Below, piece by piece: positions 42,759 through 51,782 of a stretch of 64,000 nucleotides of DNA. The notes under the pieces were generated by a model. That model was not told the origin of the DNA, made no database searches, and saw only the letters and a program-made list of their open reading frames with translations. The first letter of the stretch is position 1. Each line of letters starts with the position of its first letter. This stretch comes from Blautia sp. Lineage in GTDB: Bacteria; Bacillota; Clostridia; Lachnospirales; Lachnospiraceae. Made by a program: the position numbers and the translations under genes. The stretch spans positions 1 through 64,000 of the forward strand of contig JAFWGA010000008.1 in the NCBI GenBank assembly GCA_017515325.1. Direction: 5' to 3'.

Positions 42759-43427
42759 ATGTGGAAGATGGACAGAAAAGGGAACCGAAAACTGATAAAC
42801 TGGCTCGGCCTGACAGGCGTTATTGCATTTCTGTCTTACCTGGCAGCGGTAGTCTTCTCACCGATGGCATATCCGGGGTATAACTGGATGGCGCAGGCAG
42901 TCAGCGACCTTTCCGCTGAAAGCGCACCGTCAAGGATGCTTTGGAATCAGCTGGCGGCGCTGTATGGAAAATGCAGCCTGGTGAGTGTAACCTGTGTTTC
43001 CGTTTTCGTTTCCGAGAAGATGATATCCACCAGGCTGTTCCGAATTGGTGTATACTTGTTTGCGGTTATGAACTGGATTTCAGGAGTGGGATATACGATG
43101 TTTCCACTCGTTGACAGTGGGAAGGAAATCGCCTCATTTCAGGAAGTGATGCATATGCTTGTTACTCTGCTTGTGGTTCTGCTGTCGATCATCTCTTTGA
43201 TTCTTCTGATTATTGCCGGCTTCAGAAAAGGAGGTCTGCGGGGGATTGGATTTCTGGCTGCAGCAGCCCTGTGCATGATGATGGTTGGCGCAATAGGACA
43301 GGGTGCTGCTCCTCCCCGGTATTTTGGCATTGTGGAGCGGTTCAGTGTATTTGCTGCCGTTGGTTTCAATGCAGTACTTGGCATTTGTCTGTTTGACGGA
43401 TTTGGTGAGGCGAAGGATCAGGCGTAG
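42759..43427 (+). CDS. DUF998-type membrane protein
   Basis: 222 residues from the ATG at 42759; upstream in-frame ATGs at 42705 and 42744 cannot be excluded. Six hydrophobic segments are visible, with SPMAYPGYNWMAQAVSDLSA after the first, the signature region of DUF998 proteins. The function is unknown. No neighbouring gene suggests a role. Confidence 0.75.
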   Translation: MWKMDRKGNRKLINWLGLTGVIAFLSYLAAVVFSPMAYPGYNWMAQAVSDLSAESAPSRMLWNQLAALYGKCSLVSVTCVSVFVSEKMISTRLFRIGVYLFAVMNWISGVGYTMFPLVDSGKEIASFQEVMHMLVTLLVVLLSIISLILLIIAGFRKGGLRGIGFLAAAALCMMMVGAIGQGAAPPRYFGIVERFSVFAAVGFNAVLGICLFDGFGEAKDQA

Positions 43428-43493
43428 ACGGATCAGGAAATGAGGGCTACGAAGGAAAATTCAGGTCGAGGATGAGAGGTAAAGAGGCTGAAA

Positions 43494-43721
43494 ATGAATA
43501 AAGAGATCGAATACAGTGCGCAGGCCAGAACAAATCCGGTTTTTCTGACTGCGAAAACGGCGGTTTGCCTGATGGCTGAGATTATTTCCGGGATGTGTCA
43601 TAACGGAATCATAGTTACCGGACTGCAGGAGTTTGATTACGATCTTAGTGGCAATTTTTCCGGGTTGGATCATAGCGGCTTTCCTCTTTCCATGATCATA
43701 CAAGGGCAAAAGCTGGCATAA
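43494..43721 (+). CDS. Possible small protein of unknown function
   Basis: 75 codons with an acceptable RBS (GAGGTAAAGAGGCTGAAA). I do not recognise it. The middle (VFLTAKTAVCLMAEIISGMC) could be amphipathic or membrane-associated. It may be a spurious frame or a remnant. The rest of the 43428-43926 gap holds only the promoter for the next gene. Confidence 0.3.
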   Translation: MNKEIEYSAQARTNPVFLTAKTAVCLMAEIISGMCHNGIIVTGLQEFDYDLSGNFSGLDHSGFPLSMIIQGQKLA

Positions 43722-43807
43722 AAAGATGCAAGCTGCCGGATTCCGGACGGCCGTTTTTCAGAGCGACAGTCTGCAGCTAAGAAGAAATGCAATTTCTATT
43801 TTTTCTC

Positions 43808-43836
43808 TTGACAGATGTGGTCCCCGCGTGTACAAT
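43808..43836 (+). promoter_or_regulatory. Promoter of the XRE regulator gene
   Basis: TTGACA at 43808-43813, 17 bases, TACAAT at 43831-43836, about 90 bases before the start codon. Confidence 0.75.
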
Positions 43837-43926
43837 GAAGTTTACTTTAACGCCACCGTTTCTTTCTTTGAACATGATGAAGGCTATCGTCTTTTTGATC
43901 AGGTTTTGTGAGAGGAGGATGGTACG

Positions 43927-44262
43927 ATGTACGCGCAAACTGCATATCCAGTTATTAATTTGGCGGAGACCGGACGTTGCATTGAGCAGCAGCGCCGGCA
44001 GGCCGGACTGACTGTGCGGGACCTGCAAGCCTATTTCGGGTTTGAGCACCCGCAGGCCATATACAAGTGGCAGCATGGCGAGTGCCTGCCCACAGTGGAC
44101 AACCTGCTTGCCCTGGCCAGGCTTCTGCGGGTATCCATGGAAGACCTCCTGGTATATGAGGACCAGGGGGTCTCTCTTTTTTTATGGGGATTTTTAAAGC
44201 AGTTTATTGACTATAATTACGGTGCCTTACGATTTTTTCTTGTTAAAGATGGAGGATATTGA
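43927..44262 (+). CDS. XRE-family helix-turn-helix protein
   Basis: 111 codons, RBS GAGAGGAGGATGGTACG. Residues 15-75 are an XRE-type HTH (NLAETGRCIEQQRRQAGLTV, FEHPQAIYKWQHGECLPTVD, NLLALARLLRVSMEDLLVYE). An intrinsic terminator (44143-44183) overlaps codons 73-86. The reading frame after it (LFLWGFLKQFIDYNYGALRF) looks like run-on, so the functional protein may once have ended near residue 77. It could regulate the phosphatase gene that overlaps its end, or be a remnant of a mobile element. Confidence 0.75.
   Translation: MYAQTAYPVINLAETGRCIEQQRRQAGLTVRDLQAYFGFEHPQAIYKWQHGECLPTVDNLLALARLLRVSMEDLLVYEDQGVSLFLWGFLKQFIDYNYGALRFFLVKDGGY
44143..44183 (+). terminator. Intrinsic terminator within the 3' end of the XRE gene
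   Basis: GACCTCCTGG (44143-44152) pairs with CCAGGGGGTC (44163-44172), followed by TCTCTTTTTTT. It overlaps the coding frame. Confidence 0.75.
44212..44228 (+). repeat. TATAATTACGGTGCC motif (family V)
   Basis: TATAATTACGGTGCCTTA, a near copy of the words at 11564 and 55042. It lies 43 bases before the phosphatase start and includes a TATAAT box, so it may be part of a promoter. Confidence 0.45.
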
Positions 44263-44270
44263 CCTTTACA

Positions 44271-45044
44271 ATGGTAAAAGAATACAAGAGAACAGAGATG
44301 AATCCAGTAAGAAGAGTAAGATTTAAACACATTTATAATTTCAGAGATCTTGGGGGATATCAGGCAGAGGCAGAAAGGATCACTGCGTGGAACCGACTTT
44401 ACCGATGCGACTGTCCCAATAATCTGGATGCAGATGAATGGCAGATCTTTCGTGATCTGGGTATTAAAACACTGATAGATCTTCGGAGCACTTATGAAGT
44501 TTCCGAAAATCCTGTCCATAATCCGGATGATTTTCGTTATGTCGACTGTCATTTTTTCCATGAGGAGGAAAGCGTGGATCTGACCGGAGAGGCAGGAAAG
44601 AGTTTTCTTCAGAGCTTAAGTATAGATTACCGGGTGATGGCGCAAAACGCGCAGCATCGAATTGCGCTTATTTTTCAGGCGATCCTTGAAAGCCTTAAGG
44701 AGGGGAATATTGTGTTCTTCTGTACGGCAGGAAAGGATCGAACAGGCATCATCGCGGCAGAAATCCTGCGGATATGCGGCGTATCGGATGAAGACATTAT
44801 CGCGGATTATGCTGTCACAGAGATTTACAATGAGAAATATATACAAGCGCGGCTTGCTGCCCTCCCCAGGGAAATACTGAACCAGCTATCACCGGAGACG
44901 ATGGCCAGGGCGACAGCCTCTAAACCGGAAACCATGCGTGCGTATCTGGCCTGGTCAAAAGAATCCGGGTTTCCTTCGATGCTCCATTCCCATGGGTTTA
45001 CTTACGAAATGCAGGCCAGGCTGAAAGAGCTTCTTTTGCGATAA
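44271..45044 (+). CDS. Tyrosine-protein phosphatase (Y_phosphatase3 type)
   Basis: 257 residues from the ATG at 44271 (GGAGG 14 bases upstream; ATG at 44298 is an alternative). The N-terminal FKHIYNFRDLGGYQAE is the family signature. The active site FCTAGKDRTGIIAAEIL contains the CX5R P-loop near residue 153. Such enzymes dephosphorylate phosphotyrosine or phosphoinositide-like substrates. The gene overlaps or closely follows the XRE gene. It is convergent with the secreted flavin reductase, separated by a repeat-type terminator. Confidence 0.88.
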   Translation: MVKEYKRTEMNPVRRVRFKHIYNFRDLGGYQAEAERITAWNRLYRCDCPNNLDADEWQIFRDLGIKTLIDLRSTYEVSENPVHNPDDFRYVDCHFFHEEESVDLTGEAGKSFLQSLSIDYRVMAQNAQHRIALIFQAILESLKEGNIVFFCTAGKDRTGIIAAEILRICGVSDEDIIADYAVTEIYNEKYIQARLAALPREILNQLSPETMARATASKPETMRAYLAWSKESGFPSMLHSHGFTYEMQARLKELLLR

Positions 45045-45076
45045 GGAGATCAGTTTTTCCGGCTTTTTAGCTTGCG

Positions 45077-45190
45077 TTGCTGAACGCGGGCAACCAACTT
45101 CATGCTCATACAGGGGCGTACAATAAAGCCTGTTCCCACTGGCAAGCAAGCTTGCCGTGGGAACAGGCTTTTTGTGCTGGAATCATTTTG
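45077..45190. terminator. Family I/II repeat serving as bidirectional terminator
   Basis: A degenerate CTGAACG unit (45077) is followed by CATGCTCATACAGGGG, AATAAAGCCTG, the stem TTCCCACTGGCAAGC / GCTTGCCGTGGGAA and CAGGCTTTTTGTGCTGGAAT. The A-run and T-run on either side of the AAGCCTG/CAGGCTT stem allow termination from both convergent genes. It is about 90% identical to 28119-28211. Confidence 0.75.
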
Positions 45191-47324
45191 CAGCGTTTGC
45201 ACCCGCCAGACGTCCGGACGTCAGCGCCCAGCCCTGTGCGCAGCCGCCATAGGTGACATATGCTTTGCCGGACTCATTCAGAGTTCCCAGTGAATCATTT
45301 CCTACGATATAGACGTTTTCTACCGGTGTGCCATCCTCCTTCAGAAGATGCATCTGGGTGTCTATGTCCAGGCCGCCGCAGGTGCTGTATACATAGGCAG
45401 CGCCCTTGATACAGTAGATTTTGCCTTCTGTCTGTCCGTGCAGGTCCTGCAGATTGATCCGGACGCCGATCTGATCGCCAAGATCTTCCAGAGAATCAGC
45501 GATGAAAACATCATTGAACTGTGCTCCCATCTCCATGATCTGGTCCAGATTCTCAACCGGTGTGCCTTCCTCATAGCTGCCACCCTGTCCGAAGAACATG
45601 GGCATATTGAAGGAGATCAGGCCATTCTCCCTGATGCTGTTGTACTCCTCCTCGTTGATCAGCACGTAATAGTTGGCGCCGGCTTCCCAGGCGTTAAAGG
45701 CTATGCCAAGGCCATTGTAGTTGGGATCAAAGGCATTACCCTCAGAGTCGATGAACTGATAGTTCAGATCCAGAACCAGGCTGGTCAGAATACTTTTGTC
45801 ATCGTTGCTGTAATCATCTGAACGGATGATGGTGTCAAGCTGAGCGATGTGATCTTCAACCGCTACGTCTTCATTGAAGAGGGCGCCGCCAAGCTCCAGC
45901 CCCTCCCGGATGGCAAAACCGTCACACTGCGTCATGCCCTTTGTGTGCCAGACCGCGCCGGTGTACTTCTGGGTCATCTCAGCATTGCCGATATAACCGC
46001 CGGCTGCGATAATGACATCATCTGCGTAGATCTCATACATGGTTCCGTCATAATACTGTGCTTCGACACCGACTACTTTCCCATCCTCGTCCTTGATCAG
46101 CTTTGTCGCCGTGAGCTCGGTCATATAATCATTCTTCTCGTTCAGAGCCTTGGCCGCTTCCATGGAATTGACATAGGCAATATCCTTTGAGGTAAAGGTC
46201 TTGTCGGAATACATGGTCCAAAGCTTCCAGCCATGGGGATCATAGAAGGCAAACATGTTGTCCATAAAGAGGAAATCCCAGTTATCCTCCAGCCATCCCA
46301 GGGTTGCGCCGGACTCATCAATAAAGAGCTTCACGATCTCTTCCTTTGCGTCGCCGTCTGTGTACTCCATCCAGGCTTCGAGGAGTTCATCAGGATCGAC
46401 AAAGTCCTCGCCGGCATTTGCCTCGACCTGACGGGCTGGGTTGACAGCCAAAGGCCCGGCTGTATTGGTGCCGTTTCCGCCAATCTTGGCTGCTGTCTCA
46501 ATACCAAAGACCGTCGCGCCGTTTTCTGCCGCGCTCAGGTAAGCCGCCACGCCGGAGCTTCCCAGTCCTACGATGGCCACATCGTAATCCTCCAGGACGA
46601 CAGTATCGGAGCTCTTCTCAATGTCAGTATACCATTCTGCGGAATTGCCTCCGTTCTCGTCTATCACCTTGGCTATGATGGCTCTGGCTGCATTGCTGGA
46701 TACCGTTGCGCCGCTGATGGCATCCACGGAAAGACTTTGGCTTTCGATCACACGCGGGAAGAAATTCTCTTCTACTGTGGCGTACTGGGGGCTGTATTCG
46801 TCCTCATCCGCCTGCGTGGCAGAGCCTGCGCAGACCGTTTCAATCTTTGTGATGGCGTTGTCCTCGAAGGTTACGGCCAGCTCCATCTCCTTCATGACGC
46901 CAAAAGAGGGGGTTTTGGCCTGATAGGTACCATCTGCGACAGCTGCCTTTTCTGTACCTTCATCAGTCCCGCCGGCTGCCTCGGCCAGTGCTTTGCCGAC
47001 CGCCACACGGACAGCCTCACTGGTGATGGTGGCGCCGGCGACACCGTCGATCTCAGCTCCCTGGCTGTCCATCACCTGTGTCGTCAGCTCCTCCAAAGCT
47101 GCTCCGCCGATGGTCGGGGTCTCCTCGGGGCCATCGATCACGACCGATTCGATACCGGTCTCACCGACTGTCACCTCAGCCTTCAGTGTCCCCATGCCGG
47201 TCGCCTCTCCGGTATAGGTTCCGGGTGTATATGTCTCCTGGGCACTGACAGCTCCTGCCAAGGCTGTTGCCAGAATAAGTCCCAGACAGGAAAGTATTGC
47301 TGCTGTTTTCTTCATAAGCTTCAC
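45183..47324 (-). CDS. Secreted flavin reductase with two FMN-binding domains and FAD domain
   Basis: 713 residues from a GTG at 47324 (AAAGGA, 8 bases upstream); ATG at 47315 is the alternative. A signal peptide ends near residue 28 (AVSA). Two FMN_bind domains (about 35-115 and 130-220) carry the flavinylation motifs GVAGATITS and AISGATVSS, where ApbE attaches FMN through a Thr/Ser. An FAD-binding fumarate-reductase-type domain (about 245-713) begins DVAIVGLGSSGVAAYLSAAE. This is the extracellular reductase architecture used for anaerobic respiration on fumarate, urocanate or other organic acceptors; the acceptor is not predictable. No ApbE or membrane electron donor gene lies nearby. Confidence 0.92.
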   Translation of the reverse strand: MKLMKKTAAILSCLGLILATALAGAVSAQETYTPGTYTGEATGMGTLKAEVTVGETGIESVVIDGPEETPTIGGAALEELTTQVMDSQGAEIDGVAGATITSEAVRVAVGKALAEAAGGTDEGTEKAAVADGTYQAKTPSFGVMKEMELAVTFEDNAITKIETVCAGSATQADEDEYSPQYATVEENFFPRVIESQSLSVDAISGATVSSNAARAIIAKVIDENGGNSAEWYTDIEKSSDTVVLEDYDVAIVGLGSSGVAAYLSAAENGATVFGIETAAKIGGNGTNTAGPLAVNPARQVEANAGEDFVDPDELLEAWMEYTDGDAKEEIVKLFIDESGATLGWLEDNWDFLFMDNMFAFYDPHGWKLWTMYSDKTFTSKDIAYVNSMEAAKALNEKNDYMTELTATKLIKDEDGKVVGVEAQYYDGTMYEIYADDVIIAAGGYIGNAEMTQKYTGAVWHTKGMTQCDGFAIREGLELGGALFNEDVAVEDHIAQLDTIIRSDDYSNDDKSILTSLVLDLNYQFIDSEGNAFDPNYNGLGIAFNAWEAGANYYVLINEEEYNSIRENGLISFNMPMFFGQGGSYEEGTPVENLDQIMEMGAQFNDVFIADSLEDLGDQIGVRINLQDLHGQTEGKIYCIKGAAYVYSTCGGLDIDTQMHLLKEDGTPVENVYIVGNDSLGTLNESGKAYVTYGGCAQGWALTSGRLAGANAAK

Positions 47325-47579
47325 TCATTTCATCCTTTCTTAAAAAAACTGGTAACTGCTCAGTCCTGTATTCCTTCACAGTTACAAAAACGGCTCATAC
47401 TGTCACTTGTGCAAAGTACAAGCTGGTTCGAGCTGCTGATGGGGAGAGTTGCTGTGCGGAGACTACGTCGTTCAGGAGGCAGCCATTCCACAGGCGATTT
47501 CGGTGCAGACTGCAGAGATTTCAAAGGCACCGGAATTTACAGCGGAATCGTGCAGCGTTCGCGACGAAAAATCGGTGCT

Positions 47580-47616
47580 GTAAACGAATCAAAACGAAAA
47601 GAGTCTGTTCGTTTAC
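47580..47616 (-). terminator. CGTTTACT-family hairpin 3' of recQ
   Basis: GTAAACGAA (47580-47588) pairs with TTCGTTTAC (47608-47616). It sits 40 bases after the recQ stop codon. The flanking sequence TATTGTATCATATCC repeats that of the 17701 copy. Confidence 0.55.
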
Positions 47617-47657
47617 TATAAGTATATTGTATCATATCCTATGCAGAATAGCCAATC

Positions 47658-49979
47658 CTATTTGGCCGGATGGCTGATAAAGTGCTCGACTATCAGCTTT
47701 TGGATTGCCTCTGGATACAGTACGATCTGATAGGGCTTCCCATCCTTGGATACGCGGCTTTCCATCAATATTCCCAGTTGAAGTCCCTCCTGAGAGGGGA
47801 GCCTGCGGGTCCGGCCATTTTCCGTCACCTCTTTTAAGAGGTTTCTTTCCATCAAAAAGCTGGTGATATCCTTTGTCTGAACCGCTTTTACCTGGGCCTC
47901 ATCTCTCAGCTCATTGAGCATACCCACGATTTCTGACACAGAGCAGCTGTCGGCATAGACAAAGCCTGAAGCCTGATCCGGCGTCAGGAGGAAAGCCTTT
48001 TTCTTAGCCCGGCTTTGTTCACTGAGCATCTCAGCTGTTTCCGTCACGATTTTTTCTTTGTTCCCGGATGTGCGCTCATCCTCCCTGCCATCCCACTGCG
48101 CTGTCCCCAGGCTCAAGGCCTGCATAGGGTGGTCTGCCTTGAATTCCTGTATTAGCTGAAGAAATCTGCCTCCGTATTTTTCATTTTTTACCTTTCCTAC
48201 ACCGGAGACCTGCAGCATTTGCCAGTCAGAATCCGGGGCTTTGACACACATATCCACCAATGTCTTATCCGCAAAAATAATATAAGGGGGAAGGTTTTCT
48301 TCCCTGGCGATTTGTGTCCTGAGCTCCCGCAGCTCTTCGAAGAGCCTGTAGCCCCAGGAGGTCAGGTTATCTGTCTGCCTGGCCTTGCGTGAAACCTGAG
48401 GTTCTCCAGTCTCTATGACCTGGTTTTCGGGAAGGCGCAGGCTGACAGTGGCATTCCCCTTAGCCAGGTCCCTGGCTCGAGGGCCAAATCTCACCACACT
48501 GTAACGATCCTGAGTCAGATGTAAAAACCCTTCCTGGGCCATCTGCCGGATCAGATCCCTCAGCATGTTTTCCTTGATATCCCTGATACTGCCATAGGAC
48601 TGCCAGGAAAAGGCGTTGATTTCCTGTAATCTGGCACGCTTTGCTCCTATCAGGGCACCGGTTATGATGGCAACCCCGAACCGCTGCCCCGCCTCCTGGA
48701 CGCATCGAAGAATCTGGATGGCCTGGGCTGTCATATCCTTTTCCACAAAGCTTTGGCTGCAATTGCGGCAGTTTCCACAGGGAGTCGTCGATTTCTCTCC
48801 GAAATATCTCAGGATTGTGTTCCTCAGGCAGTCTGTCGTTCTGCAATAGTTTTCCATGATCCGCAGACGATGCTGATCCCGTTCTTTGATCATCTCAATG
48901 TCTTCCGGGTTCACCTGTGAAAAGTCCTTTTTTTCCAGAAGATAACGGTCAATGACAAGATCCTGGCCAGAGAAAAGCAGGACACAGGAGGCACTTTCTC
49001 CGTCACGCCCCGCCCTGCCGGCTTCCTGATAATAGTTTTCCATGCTCTGGGGCATATTATAGTGGATGACAAAGCGGACATTGGACTTGTCTATCCCCAT
49101 TCCAAAGGCATTGGTTGCCAGCATAACCAAAGTCCGGTCATAAACAAAATCATCCTGACTCTCTTTCCTGTCTGTCACCGGCATTCCGGCGTGGTAGCGG
49201 GAGACCTTTATTCCTTTGCTTTTCAAAAGCGCATACAGGTCATCCACATTTTTCCGGGTGGCGCAGTAAACGATCCCGCTTTCTGTGCCATGATCCCTCA
49301 GGTATTTCAGGACATACTCATCCTTCTTTACCCCGGTTTCCACGTCAAAATACAGATTCGGCCGGTCAAAACCGGTGGTAAGGATCAAGGGATCCTTCAG
49401 ACTCAGCATGCATCGTATGTCTTCCTTTACCTCGGCTGTAGCCGTGGCTGTAAAAGCGCTGATTACCGGACGGGTATCCAGTCGGCCGATAAAATCGATG
49501 ATCTTCAGGTAGCTTCGGCGAAAATCCTGTCCCCACTGGGAGATACAGTGGGCTTCGTCTACTGTCACCATGGAAATACCAGCTGAAGAGGAAAAGTCCA
49601 TAAAATCATAGCTTTCCAGACGCTCCGGCGCAACATAGATGATTTTGTAGGTACCCAGCTGTGCCAGCCTCAGCGCCCGTCTGATCTGGTTTTCGCTCAG
49701 GGAACTGTTGATATAGGCAGCGTGGATTCCTGCCGCATTCAAGGCTTTTACCTGATCCTGCATCAGGGAGATCAAAGGAGAGATGACCAGTGTGATTCCC
49801 GGAAGCAGCAAGGCGGGCACCTGATAGCAGATGGATTTGCCTGCTCCCGTGGGCATCACGGCCAGGACATCCCGTCCGGATAAAATCGCATCGATGACCT
49901 GCTTTTGCCCTGGGCGGAATTCGTCATAACCAAATGTCTGCTTTAAAATCTGTTTCGCTGTCATGCTTTGCTCACCCAT
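47658..49979 (-). CDS. recQ: ATP-dependent DNA helicase RecQ
   Basis: 773 residues; the start overlaps the end of the ABC ATPase gene by 8 bases. Motif I is MPTGAGKSICYQ near 43, DEAHCISQWGQDFR near 141, FTATAT near 172 and QEAGRAGRDG near 325. The zinc-binding cysteines are in YCRTTDCL and CGNCRNCSQ near 380-405. Then come the winged-helix RQC region and an HRDC domain (about 530-605). A further about 150 residues after the HRDC form an extra C-terminal region typical of longer Firmicute RecQ proteins. It unwinds recombination and repair intermediates. Its linkage to the corrinoid importer is probably incidental. Confidence 0.95.
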   Translation of the reverse strand: MGEQSMTAKQILKQTFGYDEFRPGQKQVIDAILSGRDVLAVMPTGAGKSICYQVPALLLPGITLVISPLISLMQDQVKALNAAGIHAAYINSSLSENQIRRALRLAQLGTYKIIYVAPERLESYDFMDFSSSAGISMVTVDEAHCISQWGQDFRRSYLKIIDFIGRLDTRPVISAFTATATAEVKEDIRCMLSLKDPLILTTGFDRPNLYFDVETGVKKDEYVLKYLRDHGTESGIVYCATRKNVDDLYALLKSKGIKVSRYHAGMPVTDRKESQDDFVYDRTLVMLATNAFGMGIDKSNVRFVIHYNMPQSMENYYQEAGRAGRDGESASCVLLFSGQDLVIDRYLLEKKDFSQVNPEDIEMIKERDQHRLRIMENYCRTTDCLRNTILRYFGEKSTTPCGNCRNCSQSFVEKDMTAQAIQILRCVQEAGQRFGVAIITGALIGAKRARLQEINAFSWQSYGSIRDIKENMLRDLIRQMAQEGFLHLTQDRYSVVRFGPRARDLAKGNATVSLRLPENQVIETGEPQVSRKARQTDNLTSWGYRLFEELRELRTQIAREENLPPYIIFADKTLVDMCVKAPDSDWQMLQVSGVGKVKNEKYGGRFLQLIQEFKADHPMQALSLGTAQWDGREDERTSGNKEKIVTETAEMLSEQSRAKKKAFLLTPDQASGFVYADSCSVSEIVGMLNELRDEAQVKAVQTKDITSFLMERNLLKEVTENGRTRRLPSQEGLQLGILMESRVSKDGKPYQIVLYPEAIQKLIVEHFISHPAK

Positions 49980-50727
49980 GATTTCCTATTCCGATTACCA
50001 GTTCTCCATTGTGCTCAATGACACGAATGGCTGTGTCGAATGCTTCATTCAGTATCTCAGGACAGAGTATCTTTGCAGGGGAACCGCAAGCAAATAAAGA
50101 GCCGGCCTTCATGACAAGGATGTCGTCGCAGTATTTCGCGGCAAGATTCAGATCGTGCAGCGTAATAATGACCATGCCGTTGAATTCCCGCAGCATCTCC
50201 ATCAATTCCACCCGATAGCGTATGTCCAGATGGTTGGTTGGCTCATCCAGAATGATGACTTCAGGGTGCTGCACCAGACAGCGGGCAATCATCACACGTT
50301 GACGCTCGCCGCCGCTGAGGGTATGAATGCGCCGGTTCCTCATCTCCCACAGCCGGGTCTTCTGAAGAATCTGCTCAGTGATCGCATCGTCTTCCTGTCC
50401 GTAGGGCATCATCACTTTTTTATAGGGATAGCGGCCAGACTGGACGATCTCACATACCCGCAGATCCGCCTCCGGATAGTCCTGCATCATTACCGCTACG
50501 TGTCGGGCATATTCTCTGCCGGGGTAGGCTTCCAGGGGACGGTCATTCACCCGGATATGCCCCTTTGCCGGGTAGTGCCGATAAATGTGCCGCAGCAGGG
50601 TGGTTTTGCCGCATCCATTGGGACCGATGATGCCGTAAATCCTTTTACCCTCAAAGACTACGCTGATGCCGGTCAGGATGCGCTTGCTTCCTGCGGAATA
50701 GCTAAGATCATTCACCTCAATGCGCAT
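49972..50727 (-). CDS. Corrinoid/iron-type ABC transporter ATPase
   Basis: 251 residues. Walker A GPNGCGKTTLLRHIY near 37, signature LSGGERQRVMIARCL near 137, Walker B VIILDEPTNHLD near 157 and H-loop TLHDLNLAAKY. It is a FecE/BtuD/FhuC-like subunit. It overlaps the permease gene by 11 bases. Because the operon begins with a cobalamin riboswitch, it most likely powers B12 (corrinoid) uptake and not siderophore uptake. Confidence 0.93.
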   Translation of the reverse strand: MRIEVNDLSYSAGSKRILTGISVVFEGKRIYGIIGPNGCGKTTLLRHIYRHYPAKGHIRVNDRPLEAYPGREYARHVAVMMQDYPEADLRVCEIVQSGRYPYKKVMMPYGQEDDAITEQILQKTRLWEMRNRRIHTLSGGERQRVMIARCLVQHPEVIILDEPTNHLDIRYRVELMEMLREFNGMVIITLHDLNLAAKYCDDILVMKAGSLFACGSPAKILCPEILNEAFDTAIRVIEHNGELVIGIGNHG

Positions 50728-51733
50728 GATAGACCCTCCGAATCATAAGTATGAATACCGGCGCGCCGATGAAAGCGGTCATCACGCCGATGGGCATCTC
50801 CTGCGGCGCGAATGCTGTGCGGGCTACAGCGTCTGCCAGGGTCAGAAAGCAGCCACCCGCCAGCGCAGAGGATAAGACCAGATATCTGTGGGACGCATCG
50901 ACGGTGCGACGCATGATGTGCGGGATGATAAGGCCTACGAAGCCTACCAGCCCGGCCACTGCCACCACCACCGATACCGCGAAGGCGGAGACAAGGGTCA
51001 GTACCAGCTGTATCGCCCGGACATTCATGCCCGACTGCGCTGCTACATCCTGCCCCAGCAGCAGCAGATCCAACTCCTTTTCCAGACATCGGCACAAAAC
51101 CAGAACTATTGTCAGCGCGATCAGTGCCATCCGGACGTCGCCCCAGCTGCTTCCGGAGAAGGAGCCGGTCAGCCAGTATTGCGCCGACCGGGCCTGGGCT
51201 TCGTTTCGGGAACAGTATATGATGAAAGTGGTCGCCGCCTGAAAGAAAGCCGAAACGCCCATGCCCGTAAGCACCAGCCTGATGGGACTGGTACTCTTCC
51301 CCTGCAGCGCTACGACCAGCGAGATGGCGGCGAAGCTGCCGACGAAGGCGGAGAATACCACGTGGCCCGCTGGCAGAATTCCGAACCAATGGAACACGAT
51401 TGCTCCCGCTGCGCCAGCACTGGCTCCGGAGGATACACCCAACACGTAGGGCTCCGCCAGGGGATTGCCCGTCAACGTCTGCATCAGTATACCCACGACG
51501 CTCAACACCGCCCCGGCCAGTACGGTCAGACAGATTCGTGGTAACCGCACCTGCACGACCAGGTTGTACAGGTTTTTGTTTTCCGCCTCGCGGCCTGTGA
51601 TAAAGGCCTTCAGGCTGCCCAGCACTTCGCCGGAATCCAGAGACACCGTGCCAAAAAACAGTGCGGCGAAGGCAGATCCCGTCAACAACAGGAGCAGCCC
51701 AAGGCAAATCCATCGCTTTATTTTCTTCTTCAT
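50717..51733 (-). CDS. FecCD/BtuC-family ABC permease
   Basis: 338 residues from the ATG at 51733 (MKKKIKRWICLGLLL); an in-frame start at 51826 lies upstream of an intercistronic hairpin. About ten membrane segments. LAEPYVLGVSSGASAGA and GLVGFVGLIIPHIMRRTVDA are the conserved BtuC/FecCD motifs. There is no good RBS, and a terminator-like hairpin ends eight bases before the ATG, so expression relative to the binding protein is probably low. It would form the membrane channel of the B12 importer. Confidence 0.92.
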   Translation of the reverse strand: MKKKIKRWICLGLLLLLTGSAFAALFFGTVSLDSGEVLGSLKAFITGREAENKNLYNLVVQVRLPRICLTVLAGAVLSVVGILMQTLTGNPLAEPYVLGVSSGASAGAAGAIVFHWFGILPAGHVVFSAFVGSFAAISLVVALQGKSTSPIRLVLTGMGVSAFFQAATTFIIYCSRNEAQARSAQYWLTGSFSGSSWGDVRMALIALTIVLVLCRCLEKELDLLLLGQDVAAQSGMNVRAIQLVLTLVSAFAVSVVVAVAGLVGFVGLIIPHIMRRTVDASHRYLVLSSALAGGCFLTLADAVARTAFAPQEMPIGVMTAFIGAPVFILMIRRVYHAH

Positions 51734-51740
51734 GGGAATG

Positions 51741-51769
51741 AAAAAAAGCCCGCGGGGTTTCCGCAGGCT
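51741..51769 (-). terminator. Intercistronic terminator between binding protein and permease
   Basis: On the minus strand AGCCTGCGG pairs with CCGCGGGCT (loop AAACC), followed by seven T's. It lies between the stop of the solute-binding gene (51783) and the permease start (51733), so it should cut read-through. Confidence 0.8.
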
Positions 51770-51782
51770 ATGAGCAGTTGGT

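Noticed and set aside
46233-47621. 462-codon ORF on the plus strand
   Set aside because: Antisense to the flavin reductase, whose FMN and FAD motifs establish the minus strand as coding.
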